Assembly: GCF_003945595.2 (NCBI RefSeq)
Contig: NW_024104520.1
Span: 2,141,501 to 2,205,500, forward strand
Length of the DNA: 64,000 nt
Reading direction: 5' to 3'
Source of the DNA: Pipra filicauda
Taxonomy: Eukaryota > Chordata > Aves > Passeriformes > Pipridae
Positions 13,301 through 25,300 of this stretch are shown in pieces (position 1 is the stretch's first letter; each line of letters starts with the position of its first letter). The notes under the pieces are model-generated. The model was not told the DNA's origin, ran no database searches, and saw only the letters and a program-made list of their open reading frames with translations. A program made the position numbers and the translations under genes.

Positions 13301-16300
13301 GGCACATGTGGTGAATGGACACTGAGAGACACAGCAGGAACCAGGGACTCAGGAGGAAGTGCGAGACTTGTGAGGAGACTTGTGAGGCTTGCGTGCATGT
13401 AGACTTTGAGGGCATAAAAGCCCAGGGGTTCCTTTGTTGGATGTCCTCCTGGGAGGCACTAGCTAAAGTTGTTTCTGTGCTACTGCACCATGAATAAAGT
13501 GCTTTATGGAATGAGACGTGAGACTCTGCTATGGGAAACCTGGGGTTGAACTGGTAAGAAAACCTGGTCTGACTGTGTGAGTGGGATGTGTGGGGAGTCA
13601 AATGGGGTGCCTGTCACTCAGTGGAGCTGCCCGCTGTGAAGACACGTTGGTCCCAGTGGATAAAGTTGCTGGTGTTGGGAGTGTGATTGCCAGGGAGTCT
13701 CGTGAATGGTCAGAATGGGAAGTTTTCTTAATACCGGGGTACTCCTTTCTACCCTTTTAAAGATGGGTACAGTGTTTCCCTTTTTCCAGTCACCTGGGAC
13801 TTCACCTGACTGCCATGACTTTTCAAATATCATGGAGAGTGGCTTGGCAGCTACATCAGCCAATTCCCTCAGGACTCTGGGATGCATCTCATTAGGTCCC
13901 ATAGACTTACGTACATTCAGGTTTCTCAGGTGGTCGCAAACTTGATTTTCTCTTACAGTGGAAAGCACTCAACTCCCTCAGTCCCCATCCTGCTGTCCAT
14001 CCACTTGAAAGGTATGGGAAGAGAGGTTGCCATTGAAGAATGAGGCAAAAATTTGTTGAGTACCTCTGCCTTCTCATCTATTGTCACTAGGTTTCCATGA
14101 TAGTATTTGTGAATTCCATTTCCTAATTAGTTAAAAATACCGTGAAATGCTATTCCAAATTTTTAATCATTTAGCATATATCTTCTGTTACCAATTTGCC
14201 ATGTTTGAAATCCATTGAAACTCAATCATGTAAATATGGTTTCTGAATTCAGTATATAATGGTGTGATTGAGCTCAGACAAGTAATGTCAGAAAAGGATA
14301 CATTTATTTTTCGTACATTGTACCAAAGAGCTAGGTTGTATCAATATCCTTTTGTGAAAGCTAACAGACAGGTGAGGCTATTCTTTTGTCCAGTCTGAAG
14401 TGGAAAAGCAATATTACTGAAGACTAGGATTTACCTAATCTATGACAAGTATGATCAGTTGAGCGCTAACAGCCACATTATGATGATTAAAATTTTCTTC
14501 TTGGTTGCAATGCTAAATAAATTGGATTAACGTGCAGCAGCGGGAGACCAAAGAGTATGCTTACAATTCATTAATGTGCCTTGTAACTGTCTAGAATTCC
14601 AAACACTTAAAAGCAGGTGATTGATCGTAATGCATTTAGCTTGCAGTAGCTGATCAAACAGGAAATACACAGTGTTCATAAAAAAAGCAGTTTGGGCATT
14701 CATGGATTTCTATTGTTACTCAGTGGTGATTTTCAAGATTGGGTGCTCTTCAATTTCTGTTGGAGTTCATCAGAGTAAGGACCATTGGAATTTGCTGAAG
14801 ATACCCTGTAGTATCTCACTGTTTTTTTCCCCCCTCGTGCTTTTTCATTTCCCACCTCTTTTTGCACAAACACTTAATCCAACAGGGGATACCTGCTCCA
14901 AAACCGTTCTTTTCTACACAATGTGTGCTGGAAATGTGAACAGTATCTTTGATGGCAATGGAGAGAGAGCAGGTTGGACTTGCTATTTGGAGTACTAAAA
15001 TAATTAGACCATTGGAATTTTCATCAGTTATGCGAAGTGGATGGTTTAAAATAAGAATTGTAGAGAAGATCCTTAAAATATTGAGAACTTTATTATCATT
15101 GTAGCTTAAGTGATGTTTTAATCTTTTGGACCATAAAGATTTTATTTTTCTTCATTTGTGCTGGTTTCTTTTTGTTGCTTGGAGCAGAAAATAACAAAAC
15201 ATTATTTTCTTTACTCCACTGTCTTTATCTACTATATCTATCCAATGTCTACAAATTTTATTCTAAATAAATGCATCATCTGTACAGCAAAAGAAAAGAA
15301 ATTTATGATTCACAGCATAGTAAGAATGTGGGGAATACCCCGGTTTGCTTTCTTAGCAATAATTTCTGTCCCTGGTTAATAAATTGCTAGGCTAACAAAT
15401 TTGAACTCAGTCAACTCACACTGAATTCTTGCTTCATGAAACACTTCAATGTCATGGTTATTAAATTAAATTCTCCCTATTAAATATTTTACATGCAAAA
15501 TAATATCTTGCTAGAGATGGTATGTTTTATAACTCATTCTTTAAAATTCAGTATCTTAGAGATATTTCCAGCAAACTTCACTCAAAAGTTATTTCCATCT
15601 CAGCAGGTGGGTCTGGCCCCCTCAGAGATCCAGCAGGATGTTTGTTTGATATCCAACACTTTTAAAGAAATATGTGAAAAATATTACATGCACTGAATAG
15701 TAGGAAAAAAATCAAGCTTTGTTACCTTCACTTAAGATGGAAGATTGTCAAAACACCTGGCAGTAGACAGCCAGAGAACCATATAAAAAGGCCTGGACAG
15801 TGGTTGAGAAGGAAAATGTAATCAGGAAAATATATAGAAAGCAATGATTCAGAAAATAAAAGGTGGAAATAATCTTGTTTGTATTGTAAGTCATGCCTAG
15901 TGATGTACATTAGTATATTTTGAGCATTTCAAACAACTTTTATATGTTTGGGATTGTTTTTGTTGGGTTTCTTTTTCCTCTTGGTAGACCTTTTTATTGC
16001 ACTTCTGTAGCATTTCCAATCAAATTGCTCCGAAAAAAATGCTAATTCAAATAATGCAATGGCTAATGATGAGTGTATTTTACTCATGGAGATAAACACT
16101 TTAATTATTGACTTTTCTAATCCTTTTGCAGATTCTGATATATATTTTTTAATTATTATATTACATTGATTATGTGTCCATTTATTTGTTTAAAGTGAGT
16201 TAGTCTATTAAAAATATAGTAAAAAGATCCCTACTGCTCTCTGTTTGAAATGATTTCATTTCAATTATGGTTAAAATTGTCTCTTTTGTACCAGCCAATA

Positions 16301-19300
16301 TTTCCAAATATTGGAGGTTTCTATGCTCTGCATCTAGGCAGAGAGGAGTCTGTATCCACTGTACTGCATTTGTCCACATTTATACTTGTCTGTGGTTCAA
16401 GTCCAGTATGCAGAACTGTGTTAGAGAAACATGAGTGAGGTTTAAAAAAGGTTTGAAGCAGTGTGGCTGCATTGGTATAATAAATATGGCTTTGTATACT
16501 TCCTGTTTCACCATCAGCCTTTCTGGCACTTGTTCGAGAGGCTCTGCAGGGCGTTTTATGTATGATGCTTTTTCCAGCCGAGGGCTGTAATTCCTTGCCA
16601 CGGGGTCAGAAAGAAGTTCAAAGACAGATAAAATGACAGCAGTCAGCAACAGCAGCTCAGTTCCTGCAACACAGGAGTAATTGCAGCCTATTATTACAAT
16701 TGACTCTTGCTTCTCTCCCCTGAAGGAACTGAACAGCTGCCAATTTACTGGGCTGCAAGAAAACTGATGAGCCAGGAGATGGGGGTCATAACAAAAGTTG
16801 AGAAACTGATCAAGGCAAAATTCATTAGTCCTGAGTAGCCATAAGAGAAGAAAAGGAGACAGTACTGACTGGTTATCACCGATGCCCATGTGGGAGATGG
16901 ATTCTTACTTTCAGGTTGGTTTGTTTCACCTTGTACTTCTTTTTTTCACAAAAAGAAGCAAGGCAGATTCTATAATCTTTTGTCTTAACCTGTATAAAAC
17001 AAACCAACCACACAGCAGAGGTCCCTGCCATTTTTATGCAACTTACCTAGAAAGGTTTATTTCACCCTGAATAAATACATCAGCTGTTTTTCTCTGTGCT
17101 CTGTGATCATTCCTGTGCATTAGGTATTTATAAATTTCTCACTTCTACAACTAAAAAAGGATGATCTGTAACTTGTTTGGTTTTATTTAACAACAGTATG
17201 CAGTTGGATGATCCTTAGGTACTTGCTTAGGGTAAATATTACAATTAGCAGTGTGGATCTGAAACTTGTTTGTCTTTATTGACGTTATTGGAAATAAATG
17301 ATAATGTAGAAGTGAAGGGGTTGCATCTACACAAAACAGTGTTTCAGACTATGTTTCTTCATCCTTCTCTCCCTGACAATGTATGAAATATCAGAAACAT
17401 TTTTTAATATGTGCAAGTTGATCGGTACTGGAATTTTATAGGGAGGAGAAAAAGTAAAGGTTAATAGAGTACACTGTAGGTACAAAACCAGAGGATGTTA
17501 TTTCATCACAGTTCTGCATGATTAGGTGATGTTGGCTGTTCAGGTCTTCTAATTGTGCAGATCTTTTATCCTCAGACCTAAATTTCATTCTCCTACACTG
17601 CATGTATTTTAAAATTAACCTTAAGAAGCCAGTGCAGATTGTATTGTAGCTGTTTGTCCTTCTAAATGGAAAAGTTAAAGATGCATTTTCAGTATATGCA
17701 GGGCTGTTTAAGGAAAACACACCTAGAGTGAATTTTCATCTCTGTGAATGACAGTTGGAACTTTGCCATTCATGTCAGAATTACCAGTTTTTCAGTTTAG
17801 TCCAGTATTTTGTTTCAGACCCAAATTCTTCTTTGTCCTGATTTCTTAAATGACGTTTTCATGCTGAGAAAATATACTTTCTTCTAATTGCAGTATGTTT
17901 GCAGATTGTGGCAGCCCATTCTTACTAGTATAGAAGGGGTTTTTGGTAGATTTTTTGTTCCCAAAAATTGTTGTAGCATGTTACAAGCCTCCCCACCCAC
18001 AACTGGTACAAAATGCTGCTGCTGGGTTTCTGAGTATCCTAAATTGGAGTGATATTGTAGTTCTAGTTCTATTTTTACTGTTTGTGAGATTCCCTTTTAT
18101 GTGTTGTCTTGATCGAGTCTTTGCAATTTTGATGAAACTTGTGTGTGATGAGATGCACCTGCATACTTTCAGTTATGAGCCAGAACAGCATTTTCATAGC
18201 TTTGCTTCCCCATGCTACAAAGTGGGTTCAGTTTGCTGGTGTCTAGGTCACAATCACAGAATATCACAGAACATACAGAGTTAGAAGGGACCCACAAGGA
18301 TCATCAAGTTCAGCTCTTAACTCTGCACAGGACCATCCTCAAGAGTCACACCATGTGCCCGAGAGTATTGTCCAAACACTTCTTGAACCCTGGAAGGCTT
18401 GATGTTGTGACCACTTCCCTGGGGAGCCTGTTCCAGTGCCCAACCACCTGAGAAGTGAAAAGAATGTATCTGTAGCTTATTGTGGGTCTTGAAGGATCTT
18501 CCTCTATTGTTCAGTGTGTGACAACAGGAAAGTCAGTAAAACAAACAGAAGATAAATGTATAAATTGTAAATGGAGATAACTTGTTCAAGATGTAATATT
18601 TGGTGTTCTTTCTACTAACCAGCTTTCCAGTTAGTAACAGAAAGTATAAAGGTTCTCTGAAAGGAGTATGCAGAGGACTTAATTTTGACAAAGGCATTTT
18701 TTTTGTTTGGAAGGGTATATTAATTCTACGTGCAGTCATGAAACATGAATATAGTGCAGATATTTTAGAGCTGGAGCCTTTTTTAGCTGTGATGGTTGCC
18801 CATCTTAGCTTTGATCATTATGAAATCAAAACTAAAAAAATAAATCACTAAAAACAAATGGCAATGGGTTTTATATGAACTCATAATAAAACTTATTTAT
18901 GATGGATTTACTAGGAATTCAGTAATATCTATAAGCATTTAATACTATAGTTGTTTCATTATTAAGTAATGAAAAATAGATTGCTTGTTTGTAAACTGCA
19001 TTGATTTTGAAACTCTTTTATATATTTATTTTTATACTAACAGTATTTTCTTCATGTGAAATCACTACCTTCATTACATAAAGCCTAGGCAAATACGAAA
19101 GTGAATATCTGACAAGCAGTAGCTGTATGTGTGTCCATTACTGATTTTGCTTTACAGAAATTCAGAATAGTTTCTCTGCATTCAGAGAATTTTCATCTTT
19201 TTTGTCACATAAAGAATAATTAGTATGAGTAAATCTAAAGCCAGCAGAAGAAAATATTTTCTTTATAAACAAAAACAAACAAAGCAACCCCTCAAAACAA

Positions 19301-22300
19301 GCAAACAAAATCCCAAGCCCACTCCACTCTGTTTTTGGTTGAACTAAATGTAAAGAGGGTGTCTTCCTGGGAGAGAAAATGTTGAAATGACTGAATGTGT
19401 TAGGAAAGATTTGTGCTTATAAAAATCTCTGGTGCAGCATTGTTGTTGTCATGGCATCGGCCCACTCTTGGTGAAGGCACAGAAGAATGTGTGGTGAACT
19501 TGTTGGTGCTACTATCCTTTCACTGTTTTGGAATAAGTGTTGCAGAAGTGAGAAAAATTCACAAATTATAGTTTGGTCTCCTTACGTTTCTGATTCTGGG
19601 TGTTAGAGGGAAGTTGCTGCTTTACACTGACTTCTAGAAAAGGTCTGTACCTCCACAAAGTCTAGGACACATTCTTCAAAGTTATGGAGTGTGCATGCAA
19701 ACTCTCAAAATTTAGATTTTCTACTAAATATTTATGTATTTCATAAGAAAAAAAAATTTTTTTGGTTCAGATAGTCCAAAAGTTTCTGAATTCCAAATTT
19801 TAGCAAATCTGAAATTTTATAGGGTTTGATGTTTCTTTTCCTCTGAGTGAATATTTCTTAAGCAGATGAGAATTTATACTGCCTGGCAAAAAGCTTTTGT
19901 GTGAGTCTGCACTCTTCTTAGATTATTTTTTTCCTCTTAAATTGAAGATCATAATGGTGCTTGTTAAAGTGCATCTTTTCATGACTTTCTAAGCAGCAGG
20001 TATCTGAAATCTCTGAGCTGGAAAAAGTAGTTAGCACAATCTAGAACTCTCTATATGTCATGTCACAAGTATTGAGACCATGTTACTGAGAACACAGCTG
20101 TGCTGGGCAGGACACGTCTCCAGGATGAAGGACCACCACCTCCCCAAGATCTTGCTTTATGGTGAACTTGGCACCGGCTGCCGCATGAGAGGAGCCCCGA
20201 AGAGAAGATACAAGGACTCCCTGAAACAACATCTCAGCCTTGGCCATATTGATCACCATAACTGATCTACCCTGGCCTCCAATCGGGAGGCCTGGAGACA
20301 CACCATCTATAACGCTGCTGATGCTTTTGAGAAAGCACGCAGGATCACTCTGGAGGAGAAAAGACAACGGAGAAAGAATAGTGCCTTGCAGAATATACCA
20401 CCTAAGGAGTCTTTCTACTGTGCCTTTTGCCATCGGATATGCCTATCTCATATTGGCCTTTTTAGCCACCAGCGCGCTTGTAACAAACGTGGGTAGAGCC
20501 CTCCCCACATCTTTGTTCGCAAAGCTGAGCCATGATGATGATGATATGTCATGTAATTTACTAATTTATTTCTAATAAGGGTGTGTGTATGTGTGTGTGG
20601 GGGGGCGTGTGTCTGTGTGTTTTGTTGCAATATGCGTCATTTGAGAAGGGCAATTAAGTTTGATAGCATCGGAGATGTGAACTGTTCAGTTTATCAACAC
20701 CAGCAGGGAAATCCCATAGGGACCTGGTTATGATAAAATGGGATATGTTTGGAATATATTCAGAATACCATAGGTATATATTTTTTTAATTTATTAAAGT
20801 GGGAGATTGTAAATTAAATGAGAAGTCCTTATATGTACTGTGAGGACTTGTTTTAGCACCTTACAGTTTGTAGTCAGTAAGTAAAAGCACAGTGCTTGGT
20901 CAATGATACTTTTTATTGTCAATGTTATATTTGTTTATCTCCATGGGGAAATTTTGGAGGAAAGGTTTGTCAATTTTGCATGTCTACTCTTGTAGATTTT
21001 AAGGTATCACAGAAATGTTCACAACCTGTCTATCCTGTAGGAGTTTGGACACTTTTTTAGCAGTTTGTCTGGACTATGAATACATAACAAGATCTTTGGT
21101 GTGTATGTAAAGCTTCAGCAAGAAAATTATAAAGATATGAATTCAGAAAACCATAGCTATACATGGTACTTTTAAAATTCACTGATCCTTCTGGTCTCCG
21201 GAGAACAGTCTTGGTAAATCTTCTAAGATTTCCATTTGTGAAGCACTTCCAAAGAAGAGTCCAGATGGCTACATAAAATTGTAATAGTAATAACTATGTT
21301 TAAAAATGTCCTTGTATGAACAAGAGTTGCTCTGAGTGCTAATTTTAGGATATTTATTTACTAACTGCTTGGTAATTTTAATTTTTTTCATGAACTAACC
21401 CATACCTTTTTTATTGAATGCTGTTGAAAAGTACCTTACATTTGAAAGAATCCTTCACCAGTAAAGGAATGTTCTTTGAGGAAATAATCAGTAATTGCTG
21501 TGTGTGGCAATTCGAGAAACAGTGATTAACTTACTTTTCATTAGTTCCTGTTAGGTAAAGGAACATGATTGTCTCCTCCGTATGACCACACAGTTTTGAG
21601 AAACAGAATGAAAGATTCAAATATCCGTATATTTTGCATTCTCTGTTTTCTCAGTTTTTTATGGGCAGTTGGGAGAGAATAGTTTTCTGTCAGACTATAC
21701 CTGCTCAAAATACTGCTTTCATAGGTCTCGGCTGAATTTCCAGTTGCTCAGCAGTTCTGAAAATCAAACCCTAGAGCATAAAGTCAGGTACTAGGAAATG
21801 AAAAACGTATAGTGAAATGACTGTGTGCTAAGGCTTTTGATTTACACTGAGTAGAAACTGAAAAAGGCAAAGATAAGACCTAATTCTCCAGGATAGTGTC
21901 CAGTCACTTTAATTCTGTGATCCTCCTCTTTTTTTTTCTTTTTTTTTTTTTTTTGTATTTTGCAGCTTTCATCTTCACGTGTCCTAGTTTCAGTCCCATA
22001 CAACAAGCAAGGCATGAGCCTGATGGTGCATAATCAAGTAATGTAAAACTGTATTGATACTGCAAAATACACACACATAGCCGCTAAAGTGAGGATTCTG
22101 AATTACTTCTGTAATAAGCGAATAGAGAGATCTGTAACTTACATGAGAAGTAACATCTAGGGTTGTAACTACCTTAGAGTGTTGATCAGAAATGCATTTT
22201 TGAAACTAATCTCTTAGTTATTCCCACCTCTTACGTGTTGGCTTTCATCACAGAGCCATGTCAAAGTACATATATCAGATTCCTTTGTAATGTAATGATG

Positions 22301-25300
22301 TGGAGTGATACAAAGGGATGTACTCCAGTAGCATATCCAATCCACTCCACTGCAGACAAGCCTACTACCTCATACTGACTAGAGCTGGTTTAAATGGCCC
22401 TTCTTGCCTTCTGCTGTCTTCCTTCTTTTTAACCTTCAAAATTTTGAGTGCCAGGTTGTCATTACAATTTTTTTTTTGCAACAGTAGCTATTTGGAACTC
22501 TGATTAGAGATATTGTCATTAAAGGTCAAGAACTTTCTGTGTTTGGCTAGTAGGACAAGAGGAGTAACAGAAATATGAATGGTCTTTTTTTAGATTGATG
22601 GTAGGGTGGTAAGAAAGATAGCTGTTAAAAAGAAAAAGTACGTGTGCATTTATAAACATATAGATACGTGTGTGTATATATATAGAGGTTTATATGTAGT
22701 ATAATCTTAGTTTATTATCTCTTATGTCTTAAAATTATTTCAGCTTTATTATAGATATCTATGTGTGTGCATGCATGCACACTCTTAAATATTGCATGAG
22801 CTCAAGATCTGACAGCTAAAGACAAAAAAAAGCTAAGGGACCATGGTCTCATAATTGACAGGAAGGAAACTAACGTGTAGTAAGAATACTCAATCGATGT
22901 AGTAATTTCCAAAAGCACTGTGTTCCCTGCATACACCAGCATTATTTCTGTAATTCAGAGTCCTGTACTTGTTTATTTTTCTTCAAAATAAGCTACAAAT
23001 GTATATTTATATATGTATGTATATGTGTGTGTATGTAGAAACATAGTTTCTTGAAATCGTGGTAGCAGTTTTCCTTTTTCTCTGCTGCTGCTGTTATTCC
23101 CTTTGTCCTCCACCAAAAAAAATAAAGATAAAAATATGAAGTGATATTTTTAATATGAGAATAATAGTTAACCTTTATATGAGGGGTATGTGCAAAGTTA
23201 TAATTGAGGTTGGATTTTTTGGTTGCATTTTTCTGAGATGTTTTCCTGATGCAAGGGGTTTTTTATAATCAACTTTATATATTGTGGAGGTAATTTTAGA
23301 TCCATGAAAGAGAGTGCATCCAAAAACATGGTAATAACTGCCAAAAAAGTAAAACTTGAGGCACAAAAGCAGCATCTGTAGATCTCCTGTGTTCAGATTA
23401 TTTTGGTTTGACTAGACCACCAAGAATGCCAGCCCAGGTGTTACTAGCGTAAAACTAAGTGAAGGGGAAAAATAAAAAAAGAAAGAAAATAAGAAAAATA
23501 TTCTACTATTCAGGTAGCAGAAGAAGAGTTTTTGTGGAAGAACATTTTTGCAGAGAAAGTCTGTTCACTAACTGAGAGTCACAAGATTCAACCTCTGATT
23601 TACAAATTTGTTTACAAATTACATAGAGAAAGATGCCCAATTCTGTCTTTTTAAGACAACATGCTGAAAATTAGATGTCCAGCAACTCTGAAAATTGACC
23701 TTGTTTAGATATACGCTGCATGATTTCATTCATACATAAGTGTTCTTATGGTGTTCATTTCTGTGTCTGTAAAGCAGTAGTGGTATGTTAGAAAAGGTGT
23801 GAGACTAATTTTGAAGCTCCTTGAATTTCGTCCAAAATAGAATTGAAGAAAGATTAGTAAAGCCTGTCACAGGGAAGGCGGGTTTGTACACTGAGAGACA
23901 CTTTGTAGATACACATTAAAGGTATGTCTTAAAAAAACAGTTAAATAACTTTATGGTTTATATACAGATGGCAGGTTTTCATAGGTTATGTCTTTTTCAG
24001 ACAGGGGTAATGACAGCAGCACTCACACATTATAATCTTTCCTCCTTTAGGAAGGAACAGCAGCTAATCAGAAAGCCAGTACTCATCTTGCACTGGTATT
24101 TTTAGCCTTCAATCAACTGTGCTATTTAGTGAATACTTTTGATCTATTATTATATCTATAAGGAATTTGTTTGGGGTTTTCTAAAGCTCTTATTGTCAAC
24201 CCATTTTTCAACCTTTCTTCAAACTTATGAAGATAGTATAAATACAGACATTTAAGTCATATCTATAATTAAATAAATTTTTTAAAAAAATCTAACCCAA
24301 TTCTTGGCTTTCTCTGTGCATTTTTTAATCAAACTTTTCTTTGCTTGTCAGAAAGTCTTAGGAGTTCAATGTATCTGAAACTATGAGCTTTCAGTCTGTA
24401 GAAGCAAGACAACTCTTATTCTGAAAAGATACTGCTTGGTCTTGCTGTCAGTATGTTTTGTATAGTGCTTGAATGGCCCTATTGTCCTTTTGTGCACTCG
24501 AAGTGAATGAATTTATATTTCAAAGTGGAGCACTTCTTTCTTCCCTGTACCAATTCCCACTTCTGTTTCTGAAGGAGAGAAGAAGACTACACTCCTGAAA
24601 GTATATAAGTTCTGAGCACTGAAAATTAGATTCCTGTGTACCTGTCACTCACAAAGCCTGGTTTATGCCAAGTGTTGTGCACTTACCATAAAGAGCTTGT
24701 CTGGACCATTATGAAAATCACTCTAATGTATCTATGAATTCATTTAATTTGCCACCATCTTCTGTTCCAAAAAGTAGATTCCAATATGTTAACGTTTCTG
24801 ACATTCTTCACACTGAAATTCAGTACACTAAGTTCTTATGCCCTTGCTGAATGTAAAACATATAATGAGTTATTCTCTCTTCAGTGGGATTGTTCATACT
24901 GGGCATGTGTGCAGATTTTGGAGGGTTGGTGCTGCAGTTATGCACTTGTTTCTAGAGTGCTTTCTCAGTTCTGCTTTGTTAAGTTTGGTACAAAAAAGTT
25001 TGGTGTGTGTGTGCATCTTCATGCGGTAGGTTGCTTCCATACAGCCTGCTCCCTTTTTGCTTCAAGGAAGCAGGTGCGACTAGTTGTTTGAAGGCATAAA
25101 AAAGAGACTGAAATGAATATACGATAGAAATTTTCAAGAAGGAACAGTATGGAATAGGTAGGTGAATGAAGTTTAGTTAATGTTTTTTATGTAGTGAAAT
25201 TCTCAGTTGTCAGGCAAAAAAGCCCCCGCATACATGCACAAAAGGAACTCCTTTTTTTCACAATTAGTATCTGGGAACTCTATAAAGTAGGATGCTGCAG

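Noticed and set aside
13182..13601. 139-codon minus-strand open frame
   Set aside because: Runs antisense through the solo LTR inserted in CR1 and includes its tandem GATGCAGATTGA repeats; not protein-like.
20083..20433. 116-codon minus-strand frame opposite the RTE-like element
   Set aside because: The plus strand carries the recognisable LINE motifs; the opposite frame is a shadow.
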